A stretch of 64,000 nt of DNA, from the NCBI GenBank assembly GCA_004123355.1, contig SCHM01000001.1, positions 620,001 to 684,000 on the forward strand, written 5' to 3'. The translations under genes were made by a program, and so were the position numbers. The first letter of the stretch is position 1; each line of letters begins with the position of its first letter. The stretch is from Amphirosellinia nigrospora (taxonomy: Eukaryota > Ascomycota > Sordariomycetes > Xylariales > Xylariaceae). Below the pieces are notes generated by a model. That model saw only the letters and a program-made list of their open reading frames with translations. It did not search any database and was not told where the DNA came from. Of this stretch, positions 40,961-52,807 are shown in pieces.

Positions 40961-41978
40961 GGGGCTGGGAGCGAACAAGAGTGAAGATGTCGACGTAATG
41001 TCCGGCTGAGCCGAGCCAGGCGCCAGGACACAGCTCACGGAGCACGGAGCACGGAGCGAAGGAGGCGCAGTCGACTCAAGCAATTAAATACTTAGGGAGG
41101 TAGATAGGTCAACCAACCTATTAGGTTAGGGGTTGCAGTCTGCGTTAGGCCTGCAGGTACGATGCGGGTAACGGGAGCGGGACAAGGTGCTGTGCTGTAC
41201 TCCTATGCTGTTGTGGGTTGTTGGGTTGTGGGTTTGCAAGGAAATACCTCCTATAACGGCCGCTGTATGTTGTTACAGTAGGTAGGTAGGAAAGGAAGAG
41301 GTAGTTCCAAGTTGTGTTATTAATCTCGTAATAAGTGAACAAGATCTAGTTGTCACTATCCGATACAGTCTTGCAGCAAATCAGGTCACTGGACTGTTAC
41401 ACGGAAGATGGAGAGAACATGATGTTGCTATATTATTTCTTAGTCGATTACGAAGGTTACGTCACTACGCCTTTTCGAGGTACCTAGGAATGGGCACGTG
41501 TACCGTTGTAGGTATTAAAAGTAACCTAAATAAACAGATTATATTATAAGAAATAGATATTAAATCTATACCCTAAGATCGAAATAAACAAGAAGCATCC
41601 ATGCCTTTAATGATTTGAGGATTGTGTGAACAATTGCTTATGCTTCTTGCTTTAGTAAATGATATATACACCCAGTTACTCCTTTTCGCCTGGCCTAGAT
41701 AACAAGGTTGAGATATAAGCCCACTATATAAGTACTTACTAAGTAGGTACTATACCTACCCCGCGACAAGGCAGGCTAGGCTAGCTGTGTGCAACCATTC
41801 CCCGCGGATCGCCAAAATACCACACTTTACCTCAAGATTTACACTCTGAACGGTGATAGGTGCTATGCTTACAATAACAATCGATCCTAAGGGGCGAGGG
41901 ATAACAAGAGTCGCCTCATCTTCAATACTTAATACGATAGCATTTCATCTCATTCACTGTCTGTGCAGGAAAAGCACC
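40961..41978. other. Shared upstream region of csr1 and dam1
   Basis: About 1 kb. It contains GTAGGTAGGTAGG near 41278 and other TAGGTA-type repeats; no gene seen. Confidence 0.55.
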
Positions 41979-42787
41979 ATGTCTACAAGCGAAGGCCACG
42001 ATAGCGCGAGGCGAGCGCGCTCCAACTCACGATCGCGTCCGACGACACCGCTACGCCCCTCGTCCCGATCATCCTTCCGAGAATCCGCCCAACGAAGCGT
42101 CGATGGCCATGATCCCTTTCCCCTGAACGAATTCGAGCCCGCCTTCGCCGAGCTGTCTGATGCTGTGGCCGACCTCGAGGCCAACATGATGCACTTCCAA
42201 CTAATGCATGAAAGCCTGGCCCGTTTTGGCGAGAGCTTTGCGAGCTTCTTATACGGACTAAACATGAATGCCTTTTGTGTCGACTTCCCTGAGGTGGGTT
42301 AATTAGCTGCCTACCCAGGCATTTGCCTATGACCGATATAATTGTGAGCTGACATGATGGTTTAGGGGCCAATTCCCGAGTCGTTTCGTAGAGCGAGACA
42401 GAACGAAGAACAGCCTGGTATGGCATCCACTGCTGAAATTCTCTACAATAAACAACAGACTTATTTATATAATTTTACAGCTCGGTCCCGAAGTACGGAA
42501 CGTGGTGAAGTAGATGGAGAAACAACATTTATGTGCGAGCTAATCTCTATTTATTAACTCGATTCTGACCTCGTCTGACCACTCTATTTAGGACTACTGA
42601 TATGTCCTTTGTGGATAACCCGTCAGCTACCTCCAAGCCCACCCCTAAGAATTTTGCTCCCTCCGATACTCGACATACACGTGCCCCATCTTCATCACGA
42701 GGGGGTACTCAGTCAAGAGGACGGAATACGTCAGGTCGGGGTCGACCAAGTGGCCTCGTCCGGCCTCGAGCTCGCGGATTGAGATGA
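41979..42787 (+). CDS. dam1: DASH complex subunit Dam1
   Basis: Outer-kinetochore protein coupling chromosomes to microtubules. Four exons thread without correction: 41979-42293, 42366-42417, 42481-42532 and 42592-42787. Seen: a Ser/Arg-rich N terminus, the family signature FAELSDAVADLEANMMHF then LARFGESFASFLYGLNMNAF and CVDFPE, the conserved FMTTDMSFVDNP block created by splicing exon 3 to exon 4, and a basic Arg/Gly/Ser-rich tail (GTQSRGRNTSGRGRPSG) that fits Aurora B and microtubule regulation in this family. About 204 residues. The exons of 52 nt each are short. Ends 233 bp from the convergent bud20 gene. Confidence 0.94.
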
Positions 42788-43019
42788 ACGTGGAAAGTGT
42801 CCCGACTCCCATCTCGAACCCTTACCGTTCATAATTCCCCGCTTGGGTCTCGCCCTGGAAATTCGCATAATATTACGCCCTGGTGGCAGTGTGGCACCGA
42901 AAGACGATATGCTCGTTCATGTTTGGTGGATGACGCAAACAACAGCCCGCCGCAAGTATTGGCGGAGAGTATGTAATGCCAAGAGCAACCTAAAGTATTT
43001 GAGTGCATCTACGAGCTGC

Positions 43020-43459
43020 TCAGGTAGCCATCTCTACCTCGTTTTCGGTAGTCATATGGGGGCCTTCATTGTTGGTTCCTAACCCGACAGCGGCCTCGGC
43101 CTCCTTCTGTGTGTATGGTTCCTCATGAAGCTGCTTGACTCTAGGTAAAAGTAAATGTGTTAGTTTAGATACCCAATAGATCTCCTCGTGGACCAGCCGT
43201 GCCACGTAGAGGCATCAACCCAAGCATACCTTCTCTTGTGGGGTTTTCCCTTTCGATGCATTACTAGGTTGACCTCAGTATCGTACCATTTCGCGCATTC
43301 CACGCAATACCATTTCCCCAGTCCCGGCAGGTCCTCCTTCGACTTTGTGTCTTGGTACTGGGATAGATGTTTGGGTACGAGGAGATCAGCCTTGATTTGG
43401 TCAAGATCTCTCGTCTTCCGACGGGTCTTCGTGAGTGTGCGCTTATTTCCGACACCCAT
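43020..43459 (-). CDS. bud20: C2H2 zinc-finger pre-60S export factor Bud20
   Basis: Shuttling factor for export of the large ribosomal subunit. Two exons (43459-43230 and 43140-43020) with one 89-bp intron and no frame problem. Seen: basic N terminus MGVGNKRTLTKTRRKTRDLD, then QIKADLLVPKHLSQY, EEDLPGLG-like block KEDLPGLGKWYC, the finger CVECAKWYDTEVNLVMHRKG with KPHKRR, and the conserved EEPYTQKEAEAAVGLG. About 116 residues, usual family length. Head-to-head with gaa1 (620 bp). Confidence 0.94.
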
Positions 43460-44079
43460 TGTCGCGAATGGATTTAGGGATCGAATTTGGATTGGGAATC
43501 GATTGTTGTATTTCCAGCGGTGTCTTAACTCGATCTAAGGTGGCCTTGAGCGGGTTGGATGCTGCAACATCGAAGAGAAATTTTGGTGGGTCGGTTCCCC
43601 AAATCACTTAAGGTTGTGGCTTGACTATTTTGGCGGAGGTGGCTGCAGCTTTTTACGCCACATATTCGAACAACTACGTAGGTATTGCTTTATCAACCTA
43701 ACCTATATTAAAAAGTATCTGCTTGGTCAACTTAGCTCCTAATTAATCACCCTAAGTGTTTTCAAGCAACTCATAGACTAGTTAATAAACCTAAAATAAT
43801 CATGGGTAAGTTATCATCTAGTTTCTAGTTTGAATTATAGCTTACCTAACATCTGGAACCCCGAAGCGGGCACGGCGGCTCCTTGCAGGACAGACCCACT
43901 AGAAATCTGGAGGACCCCTGAAAGTCGGTGTTCGGTTGTTCGCTAGAGCTCGTTGACTGGAGGTACCTGCTTTCTGACATCAAAGTACCTGCGAATTCAT
44001 GGATGCCACACGACCACCCTGAGAACACCTTCTACCAAGCTCACCAGTCGCCAACTGACGAGCTTGAAATAGGGGAGTC
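43460..44079. other. Shared upstream region of bud20 and gaa1
   Basis: 620 bp between divergent starts; the centre (43680-43860) is AT-rich. No gene seen. Confidence 0.6.
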
Positions 44080-46208
44080 ATGCCGCGTCTACTCGGTAAG
44101 TTGAGAAAGCCAGCACACCTTATCGTTGCCCTGATCCTTGGCTAATGCGACGTGTTCGTCTTCACAACAGCCACACTCGCGACGTTGCGCGCGATCCGCG
44201 ATTATTGAAGCTCCCACCTTACTTTTCTCTCCTATGTATCGTGGTCGGCGTGGCCTGGCTGTTGCTCCTCCCTCTTGACGACTTCTCCCGACGACGTATA
44301 TCTCCGAAAACGCTCTCTTGCCGGGACAAGTCAATACGTACTTTGTGGAGTGATAAAAATGTCTTCCGAGCGTATAGGCACGCAGGTTGACGCATTAGAG
44401 GAGAAGAGTAATGTCGAGTGAGTATAATCGAATGATGGCTGTCATAATCCTGCATCTGACGTATGGAACGCCCCAATAGGATCACGATGGGCTCGAAGAC
44501 ATCTTAAGGGTATTGGCCTGAAGGTCGCCGTCAAGAACTATACATATCACTCTGCGGGCTATACGTACGCCGGCGAGAACACATACGCCATCCTGCATGC
44601 CCCACCGGTGACGCTACTGAGGCTATCGTGTTAGACGGCTTGGAAGAATGTAAAGAACGAGTTAATCGTAACGGTGTTGCTTTAGGCTTGGCATTGGCGG
44701 TACTTCAAGCGCTGGTCGTTATGGTCCAAGGACATCATACTCGTTATACCCCCTGATAGTAGGGCGGGCATCCAAGCCTGGGTGGATGCCTACCATGATA
44801 CCATGATTCATCTAGGGTCGCACCTCTGCCCATCAAGTCCGGGCTCCTGCAAGGTGCCATCGCTATTGACTACCCGCACCGTGAAGGCGGCTTCGATGGC
44901 GTACATATTGTCTATGACGGTGTAAATGGACAGCTACCTAATCTGGATCTCATTAACTCGGTGACTTATATTTCTAACGGACAGCTGGGCTTGCACGCTT
45001 TCATCCAGGAGAGGTTCGAGCACTCGGACAAGTACAACGACCGTTTGAGGACAATGCTACGATGATGAACCAGGTCTCGGTCACGCCGTCGGTGCTCATA
45101 GCAGCTTCATCCCCTACCATGTCGACGCTGTTACATTGCAGCCTGTTGGCAACGGCTGGCACGACGAGATGGGTTTTGGTCGTCTCATCGAGAGCACGTT
45201 CCGGAGTTTAAACAATTTGCTCGAGCATCTACATCAAAGTTTCTTCTTCTACCTCCTCATGCATAAAGACCGGTTCGTCAGCATTGGCACCTACCTACCT
45301 AGCGCCATGTTGATTGCTGTCAACTTTACCATCATGGCTATTCTAATGTGGGTTAAGAGTGGCTACGGAGAAGGCGTCTCTAAATCCACCGAGTCTCCGA
45401 TTGCTACGGGTAAAGGGACTATCGAGGAGAAGAAAGAGGTTGCGACAGTAACGCCATCTACACCTGTCGCTCCCGAAAGAGAAATCTACCTCCCACTGGG
45501 ATTGTCATAGCATGCCACTTCCTTGGGGCCCTCCCGCTATTCATTTTAACCACACACCCTCCCATGTAAGTAATCTAGTCTCATCAAAATCGCGAACACT
45601 TTACCATTGGGCTACTCTTATCTCAACATTTCCCTCTCCAATGAGTTCGGTTGCCCTCTACGCTAAAAACTAATCAGACTAACACGCCTAATAGTTCCTG
45701 GCGCCCATCTTCCTCGTCTTCGGCATCCTCAACGTCGCCCTACCCCCTCATCTCTAACCTTGTAAACTTAACTTCCCCACGTAGCCTCACAATCCAACAT
45801 TTCTACATCCTCAAATGCTTCTCTCTCCTCCTCCTCGGCATGTTCCTCAGCTCCCTCGCTACGCTCAACTTTAGTCTCGCCTTCCTGGTGGGCCTGGTCT
45901 CCACCCCCCTCTCATTCACTAGCCCTTGGCCTAGTAATGCGGCTGTGCGCTACGCGTATGTAGCCTTGCTTAACGCTCTGAGTCCTACGGCTGTAGTCCT
46001 CGCTGGAGTCGCCGCGTATGCTCATTATGGTGCGAGCGGAACCACCTTGCTGGGTGCCCTCGAGTACGTCCTCCGCGAAGCCGCCTTTGGTTGGGACGTC
46101 TGGGGTCTGTACATCCCTGTCGTCGTCTGGTGCGTTTGGTGGCCGGCTTGGCTTGTCGGGTCTGTAGTTGTGCTCGGGCAACCGAGGACGAAAGTCAAGA
46201 GTGCGTGA
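44080..46208 (+). CDS. gaa1: GPI transamidase component Gaa1
   Basis: ER membrane subunit of the enzyme that attaches GPI anchors. Seen: ARDPRLLKLPPYFSLL then the first membrane span CIVVGVAWLLLLPL; VDALEEKSNV; LKVAVKNYTYHSAGYTYAGE; DIILVIPPDSRAG; GLLQGAIAIDYPH; GVHIVYDGVNGQLPNLDLIN; GLHAFIQERFEHSDKYNDRL; VDAVTLQPVGNGWHDEMGFG; HQSFFFYLLMHKDRFVSIGT; and C-terminal spans ending LYIPVVVWCVWWPAWLVGSV. Blocks are in correct order over about 620 residues, but I count roughly eleven one-base frame breaks between 44290 and 45110, far more than in neighbouring genes; the C-terminal half is nearly clean. The start at 44080 uses a short first exon and is tentative. Family identity is secure. Confidence 0.93.
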
Positions 46209-47278
46209 TGGATCTAATGCGTACGCAAGCCTGACTATACTAGCGCACATCTTACAATCAATACGGGGTCCATACAACTCTAGAATTTAAAACAATATAG
46301 AAATTTCATGACTTTATGCTTGTACCTGTGAACCAAGTTCAAATCCTGATAATCCGGTGCTTGTTAAGTGATATGTGATAAGTAGTTGCCTGTCTTAAGA
46401 GTAGTAGAAATTGTTAATCTCACAACAAGAAGCGAGACATAGACATTCAGAGAGAAGATGGAAACTAGGCATTTACAACACATACAATAAATACTGATGC
46501 GTGGATATATAAAACACTGATAATTATACACGTGTCGTCCCTTCGACATGGCATCATTAGGGGAATTGTTGATTGGACTCTCAACGCCTACCCGTGCGGA
46601 CCCCTTTTAGGGTATTTATTATTCACACCTCTCCCCCTTAATCATTAGATAAGTGAGGAAGCTCAAGTAGCGAGAAACGGATGTTGTAACTAGAAAGGCC
46701 CCGATGACTGACTTCAAAGAGGTGATAACTGCTGTTAGATGATATCGTATAACTGGGAGAGACAGTATAAGTAAGTATAACAACTCAAAGTACATACTAA
46801 TTCCTAACACCAATCAACGCACGGATGTCTATCAGCGTCTTTATGCATGCATCAACCCATTCAGGATCTTTCGGTCCACGATAAGGTCGTTATGTGTTAT
46901 GTTTGTTAGTAATGACATGTCCATCTACTGGAAACACTACGACACTAAAAGCATTCCGACTACATCGAATATAAACGACGCGTAAGAGGAATCTCCCGAC
47001 TAAAGTAGAACATCATAGGGCAAAATTAGTAATCGGCAGTTTACAAGTTTTTACTTGTATTTCAAGCCCCCACTACTCAGGAAGCAGGTGTCTATTAGTT
47101 GACTATCATACAGATCGCCAGGCAATTCCAAGGACCGTGTTCTTACTCTTGTCCTTGGCCTTCATGAAATCAAAGGACTCGGATGCTAGTAGCAAGGATC
47201 ACCTGTTTTAGGGGTTGTTGGCGTTGTGCTTCTCGTCTACCCTTTGGAGTTGAAAGGCCACTATAAACTAAGAGCACA
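46209..47278. other. Convergent 3' region, gaa1 and rpn9
   Basis: About 1.07 kb, AT-rich, with no recognisable gene or RNA. Confidence 0.55.
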
Positions 47279-48456
47279 TCAGGGCGCCCAGATATCCTGA
47301 CCGTGGATTCGATCCAGTTACCCAGTTTATTGACATTCTCACCCCACTCGCCGAGCCGTTGGCTCATGCTGCGATTTGACTCATGTCCAGAAGGTTGGAC
47401 CCAAGTGAAGTTGACAATCTCATCAACTTGATCAATGGTACGCGCACAAGACCTAAGCTTAGTGCTCTCATGACCAGATGTTCAATCTGGTTAGGCCGCA
47501 CTTTGGTATCGGCCGATATTGTGCTGAACGTCATGGCGCGCTCGTGGGGCGGTCGTCGGAAGACGCTCTCAGTCAGGGCGGCCAGGTAGATCTTTTCCCG
47601 GATCTCTCGTGGTCTTGAGCAACCGGTTGGAAGAGATATGGCCTGATAGCATGTCATAGGCCCCTAAATCTCCTCGGTTGAAGGCTAGTAATAGGCCACG
47701 AAGCCAATCCAGGTCACCTGTCAGGGCATCTAAGATGGGATGTAGAAGTAGCTCGCCAAAGTTGTAGATGGAATCTGACACTAGGGCAGCAATACCCAAG
47801 TCGTAGGCGCGGGCCTTGCGCTCGTTGGGGAGGGTGGACAGGTCGATGCATGCTAGGTAGAGGAGAGCATTGCGTAATAGGAAGCGAATCGGCGTTGGCT
47901 TGTAGTAGTCGGCGTTGACCTGGTAATGGCGTGTATACCTTGGTCTCTACCGAGTCGAAGGAGTCGAGGATCTTCTCGGCCTTGTCTAGATCTCTCCGGG
48001 ACGCCGCAGCATCACGCAGCAGCAGCTCGACACGGGCAGCGGCGACGGTAGCGTAGACGAAGGCATCCTGCGAGTTCTCGTGTCTACTTTCTTGGCGAGG
48101 TCGGTGAGGACGTTAAGCGCTCTCGGTCATCTAAACGATATTAGCGTTCAGGATAATTAAGCTATGCAGTACGTACTGGTTCCGGGTAGGATATTTACCT
48201 CGACATTGCGTGGCGGCCTTCAGGCCCAAGTCGACTAGCTTCATTGGTTGATCTTGTCTGCGAACTTCAATATGAAGACTTAAAAAAACTGTAAGCGCTG
48301 GGGCTCGCTTTGGGGGTTGGCGAAAATTCGATGGAGGTCGGTAAGCTGTGCCATAGCTTGCGCTCCCAGAAGTCCTCAAACTGGATGAGACCCTGGAGCT
48401 CTTCGGAGCCTGATCCCGCTGGTCAGCCAGGAAGTCGGCGATTGTGTCGACGTCAT
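47279..48456 (-). CDS. rpn9: 26S proteasome lid subunit Rpn9 (PCI domain)
   Basis: Non-ATPase lid subunit of the proteasome. Seen: start near 48456 followed by VDTIADFLADQRDQAP, FEDFWERKLWHSLTDLHRIF, LHIEVRRQDQPMKLVDLGLK, then ALNVLTDLAKKVDT, ENSQDAFVYATVAAARVELL, DLDKAEKILDSFDSVETK, RHYQVNADYYK, LYLACIDLSTLPNEERKARA, DLGIAALVSDSIYNFGELLL, and the PCI/winged-helix part REKIYLAALTESVFRRPPHE, IEHLVMRALSLGLV, EIVNFTWVQPR. The conserved end QDIWAP stops at 47279. At least five one-base frame breaks are needed, for example near 48450, 48080 and 47300. The 509-bp divergent promoter with the complex I gene contains a 12-bp palindrome. Confidence 0.93.
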
Positions 48457-48749
48457 GTTATGGTTGGCCGGGGTCGTGTGATATGTGATGTGCTAGGCGG
48501 GTATTAGTTCAAATATGGGTGGTGTTGTGGTGGGAGGGCTGATTTGTGAATTTATTGCTTGCAAAAGAGCTCCGTTGGAGGAGCTGGATGATGATGATGG
48601 CGATCCTATAGGTACCACTACGCGGCTGCTGTGCAGCCTGCCCGCCCTGGCCTGCTAGTGGATAGGTAGGTGGGATAGCGGTAGTAGGCATGTCCCGCCA
48701 GATAATGTAGTGCCCCTGCTAAGCTAGTTGTACCTATCTAGTACCTGAC

Positions 48750-48761
48750 GCCACATGTGGC
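48750..48761. promoter_or_regulatory. Perfect 12-bp palindrome GCCACATGTGGC in a divergent promoter
   Basis: It lies between rpn9 (start 48456) and the complex I 40-kDa gene (start 48966) and has a CATGTG E-box core. It could be a bHLH factor site shared by both promoters; no direct evidence. I saw no yeast-type proteasome PACE element nearby. Confidence 0.3.
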
Positions 48762-48965
48762 TTGAAATGTCTCCCGTGCCGGCTGACGTCCTATCAGGTA
48801 TTCCAGCCAATGACAAGCCGTAGCTTGTCAGCCAGACCTCCGAGTGCTCGAGCTTCAACCCACCAAGACCAGCGCAGCAGCAACCGGCACAGCTTCATCA
48901 GGTCCAGGTGAAGTCTACACATTGCAATTGGAAAGGCAAAGTCGTTCTTGCGCCCAAACACAAGA

Positions 48966-50397
48966 ATGGCTTCCTTTCCGGCCGCTGTGCGGTCCAGTCG
49001 AAAGCTGGCATTCGGCCTCAGCAACCAGGCCCGTCACGTTTCCGACCTCGCCATCTCCCGCACAGGCAAGCCTATTCTCCGTACCCAGGGTGGCCGGTAA
49101 GTGCTCGGATCCGCGCTGCCTTGTGCCAATGCGCACCGTACTGATGCTCCGGGCCCTGCAGATCATCCCTCGGAGGTATGCTACCACGTCCGCTCGACCC
49201 TGCGCCGTTTCCTTTACTGACCGTGCCGTGCGTCCAGGCCATGTCGCAACCGTATTTGGCGCAACAGGACAACTTGGACGATATATCGTGAACCGTTTAG
49301 GTATGGATAGAATCTGTTGTCCGTTCCATCGGCTAGGTCCTGGAGCTGATTCGCCATTTCTCTACAGCGCGTCAGGGGTGCCAGGTCATCGTCCCCTACC
49401 GTGAGGAGATGGCCAAGCGCCATCTAAAGGTGACTGGCGACCTCGGTCGTGTCGTCTTTGTCGAATACGATCTACACAATACCGAGTCGATCGAAGCGAG
49501 CGTGAGGCACTCCGACGTCGTCTACAATCTTATCGGTCGCAACTACCCTACCAAAAACTTCAGCCTAGAGGATGTGCACGTGGAGGGAACTGAAAGGATC
49601 GCCGAGGCCGTCGCCAAGTACGATGTCGACCGCTACATCCATGTCTCCTCCTATAATGCCGACCCCAATTCCCCCGCGAACTTTTTTGCGACCAAGGGGA
49701 GGGAGAGCAAGTCGCCCGGAGCATCTTCCCGAGACCACCATTGTGCGACCCGCGCCCCTGTTTGGCTTCGAAGATAACCTCCTAATTCGATTGGCCGGCG
49801 TCACCAACCTTTTCACATCGAACAACATGCAGGAGAGATATTGGCCTGTCCACGTAGGTTGCCACTCGGGCGACGCGGTTGGATTATGACAAGCTAACCC
49901 ATATCCTCAGTCGATTGATGTTGGCCATGCTCTTGAGCTCATGTTATACGATGACGCCACGGCTGGCCAGACATTCGAACTCTACGGTCCCAAGAATTAC
50001 TCCACAGAAGAGATTGCTGAGATGGTAGACCGCGAGATTTTCAAGAAGCGAAGGCACATCAACGTCCCCAAGACCATTCTAGAGCCTGCTGCTGGTCTCC
50101 TGAACCGCTTGCTCTGGTGGCCTGTGCTTTCTGCCGAGGATGTGCAAAAGGAGTTTATCGACCAGAAGATTGACGAGACGGCCAAGACCTTCGCCGACCT
50201 TGGTATCACACCTGCCGAAATCAGCAACTACACTTATCACTACTTGGTATGGTTTGCTCCCAATCATGCATCCCACTTGTGTACTAACAACCCCGCAGCA
50301 AGGATACCGTAGCTCAGCATTCTACGACCTCCCGCCAGCAACAGAGAAGGAGAAGAGAGAAGATCGGAAGTACATTCACGTTACAGACGAATTATAG
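48966..50397 (+). CDS. nuo40: NADH:ubiquinone oxidoreductase 40-kDa subunit (NDUFA9 / NUO-40)
   Basis: Accessory complex I subunit of the short-chain dehydrogenase fold that binds NADPH. Exons: 48966-49096, 49162-49175 (14 nt), 49238-49300, 49368-49853, 49911-50246 and 50299-50397. Seen: targeting peptide MASFPAAVRSSRKLAFGLSN, ISRTGKPILRTQGG-RSSLGG, the dinucleotide-binding GATGQLGRYIVNRL, YREEMAKRHLKVTGDLGRVV, DVVYNLIGRNYPTKNFSLED, YIHVSSYNADPNSPANFFAT, TTIVRPAPLFGFEDNLLIRL, ERYWPVHSIDVG and the C-terminal QGYRSSAFYDLPP. The 14-nt exon encodes part of RSSLGG and is needed to keep phase. Two one-base losses near 49700 and 49730 break exon 4. About 380 residues, normal length. Confidence 0.96.
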
Positions 50398-50972
50398 AGG
50401 AAGAGCTCACAAGAGGCTTTTCTATATTTACAGGAAACCGGAGTGTAACAAATGTACATATATACTCTAGACAAATAGTTTCCTTGGCTTGAACATTGTG
50501 ATTTTTGTAAGATCCAACTCGCATTCCCTTAGGTATAGCAGTTTCGCCTCGTCGGCCGACTTGACACAATTTTGGAAGCCACATAACCACGATCGGGTAG
50601 CCCTAGTAATTTCGTTCAGGCCTGGGATTAACTCCATAAGGGGGCCATGATTCAAGGTTTGCTGATAGCCATTGGTGCTGTGGTTGTACACCCGCTTGAA
50701 AACATAACGTTCCTTATTCGACGATGAAAATTGGTATAAAGAACTTATGATATGATGTTACGACAACATTGCTAAATGAATTGAATGCATCTTATTCAGA
50801 AAACATGGGCGCATAACAAGCGTGATATAAAGCTTCGAAGGGAGACACACGCCTTTTATCCTTATCGGGCAACACGGAGTGGCAACCAAAAACCTACCTA
50901 AGCACTCTAATACCGCAACTAATTACAACTAATCAACGAGATCCTACCTACTGAAACATATTATTTTATGAG
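50398..50972. other. Intergenic region, nuo40 to efm5
   Basis: 575 bp, AT-rich; nothing recognised beyond a likely efm5 promoter. Confidence 0.6.
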
Positions 50973-52807
50973 ATGGCTGACGATGCCGAAGAATCATTGT
51001 AAGTTTTTTTTTTAAAGTTTTCTTTGCTAGCGATACATGAATGGCAATCAACATATCCCCACTTGCTTGCTCATTTTATTGGAGGATTATGTCCGCGAAT
51101 ATCTACACGTCTACGATGATATACACATTGAGGGGACAGGCTGGGTGGTTCTTCGCCTTGCGAATTAACAATTCGAAAGGAGACTTATTAAATGTCGGGT
51201 TCTTATTTCTGGTACTGGGTGACTGACGGGGTAAACCAAATCACAGGACGCTCTCGGCGGATACGCTCGCGGTGCTCAATGAGTTCTACGCCGAGCGCGA
51301 CGCACAGACCGAGAAGCTCGAAAAACTTAAGGCGCTGGTTGATGATGACGATGAGCGCAAAAATGGCAAGGGTGAAGTAGGGAGAGGAGAGAAAGAGCCG
51401 ACGTCAGAACTGTCCATACATACGTTCACCGAGGACTGGAACGAGTCACAGTTTTGGGTATGTGAGTCGGTTATATTCTTGCTTGCCTTCTTACTTACGA
51501 TCCGGTCCCCGGTCGAGCTCCGGATGGCGAAGAGGGAAGGCTGGTATCCGCCGTCCTCGGTGCTCTCGGTGGAAGCGATGGAAAGTTGTGGGATATATGC
51601 ACGGGAGCACACTCACTCGCTATCCATCTCCGATTTAAATATGCTTGTTGATGTAGCATAAAAGAGAAACAATGGTCTAAACTAACCGTGTACTCCTCGA
51701 TATCTTAGTATTCGGACGAGACAGCAAACTTCCTTGCGAACCAGTTACTCGATGGCACGAGCGATGACTCGGTCGTCGCCGTCGTTTCAACGCCAAGCGT
51801 CTTCGTGGCACTGAAGAAAATCATGGTATGTATTTCACAAATTGGTATTGTTTTAGTGGGAGAAGTTCTCGCGTCTTGAGTGCCCTGGCATAAGTCGTGA
51901 TAGAACAGGAGTAAACCTCGCCTTTTTTATTATGCCTGTTTTATAAGACAGAGGTGTATATCATTGACAGTAATCGGTGTCTCTAACACTTGATTACAAC
52001 ACAGACTGCGACGGGATATACCGGTCCGAAACCAAAGACATACCTTCTCGAGCACGATTATCGGTTCGCCGTGTTCCCCGAGTTCGTGTTTTACGACTTC
52101 GCGCATCCTTTCAAACTTCCCAGTATGTATCATATTCCAATACGAGTTTCAGTTACTTATAGATGGACTCAATTGTGCCCCATCCTATATTCTTGTGCTA
52201 AACTCGTCTCCATCTCGGTTTACCCGTGCTATGTAGTCGGCCTATGCGCTCTACTTTCTTTTCTTCGTCCATGTTCCTATCACATCCGCACTATTTAATA
52301 GCATTCCTATACACATCTCTAGTAGATAGACTCGCCCCTAAAATCAAAGAACCAACGAGCGATATGAGAAATATACTGACACCATCTATCTACCTATAGC
52401 ACATCTTAAAGGCACCGTGGACAGAATGATCTGCGACCCGCCCTTCCTAAGCGACGACTGCCAGACGAAGAGTAAGTTCATCCACCTCGCCGTATCTATT
52501 TAAAATCCCCACCCCTTTGTTATCCATCCCTACTAATAAGAACCAAGTGGCAATGACACTCCGTTGGCTCGCCCCCCAACAACATCACAACAGCAACTAG
52601 CAATAATAGTACCACCCCACTGCGTGTTCTAATCTGCACGGGCGAGCGCATGGAAGCGCTCGTGAATCGCTTGTATAAGCCATTAGGGGTGCGCACAACG
52701 ACCTACGAGCCGCGCACAGCGGGCTCAAGAACGAGTTCCTGTGCTACGCCAACTTCGAGTGTGATTCCTGGTCATGGAAGAGAGGAGGAGATGGGACTGG
52801 GATATGA
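50973..52807 (+). CDS. efm5: Protein-lysine N-methyltransferase Efm5 (eEF1A methyltransferase)
   Basis: S-adenosylmethionine-dependent enzyme that methylates translation elongation factor eEF1A. Exons join as MADDAEESL-TLSADTLAVL, then EFYAERDAQTEKLEKLK, DWNESQFW-YSDETANFLA, PSVFVALKKIM, KTYLLEHDYRFAVFPEFVF then YDFAHPFKLP, and HLKGTVDRMICDPPFLSDDC. The DPPF motif is the catalytic signature of N6-adenine-type methyltransferases reused on lysine. Further blocks are VLICTGERMEALVNRLYKPL, GVRTTTYEP and NEFLCYANFECDSWSWK, ending at 52807. Frame breaks are near 52575 (one extra C in a six-C run) and 52731 (one lost G). Six introns, several with TAG/CAG acceptors. The longer frame continuing to 53150 is a shadow. 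Confidence 0.92.
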
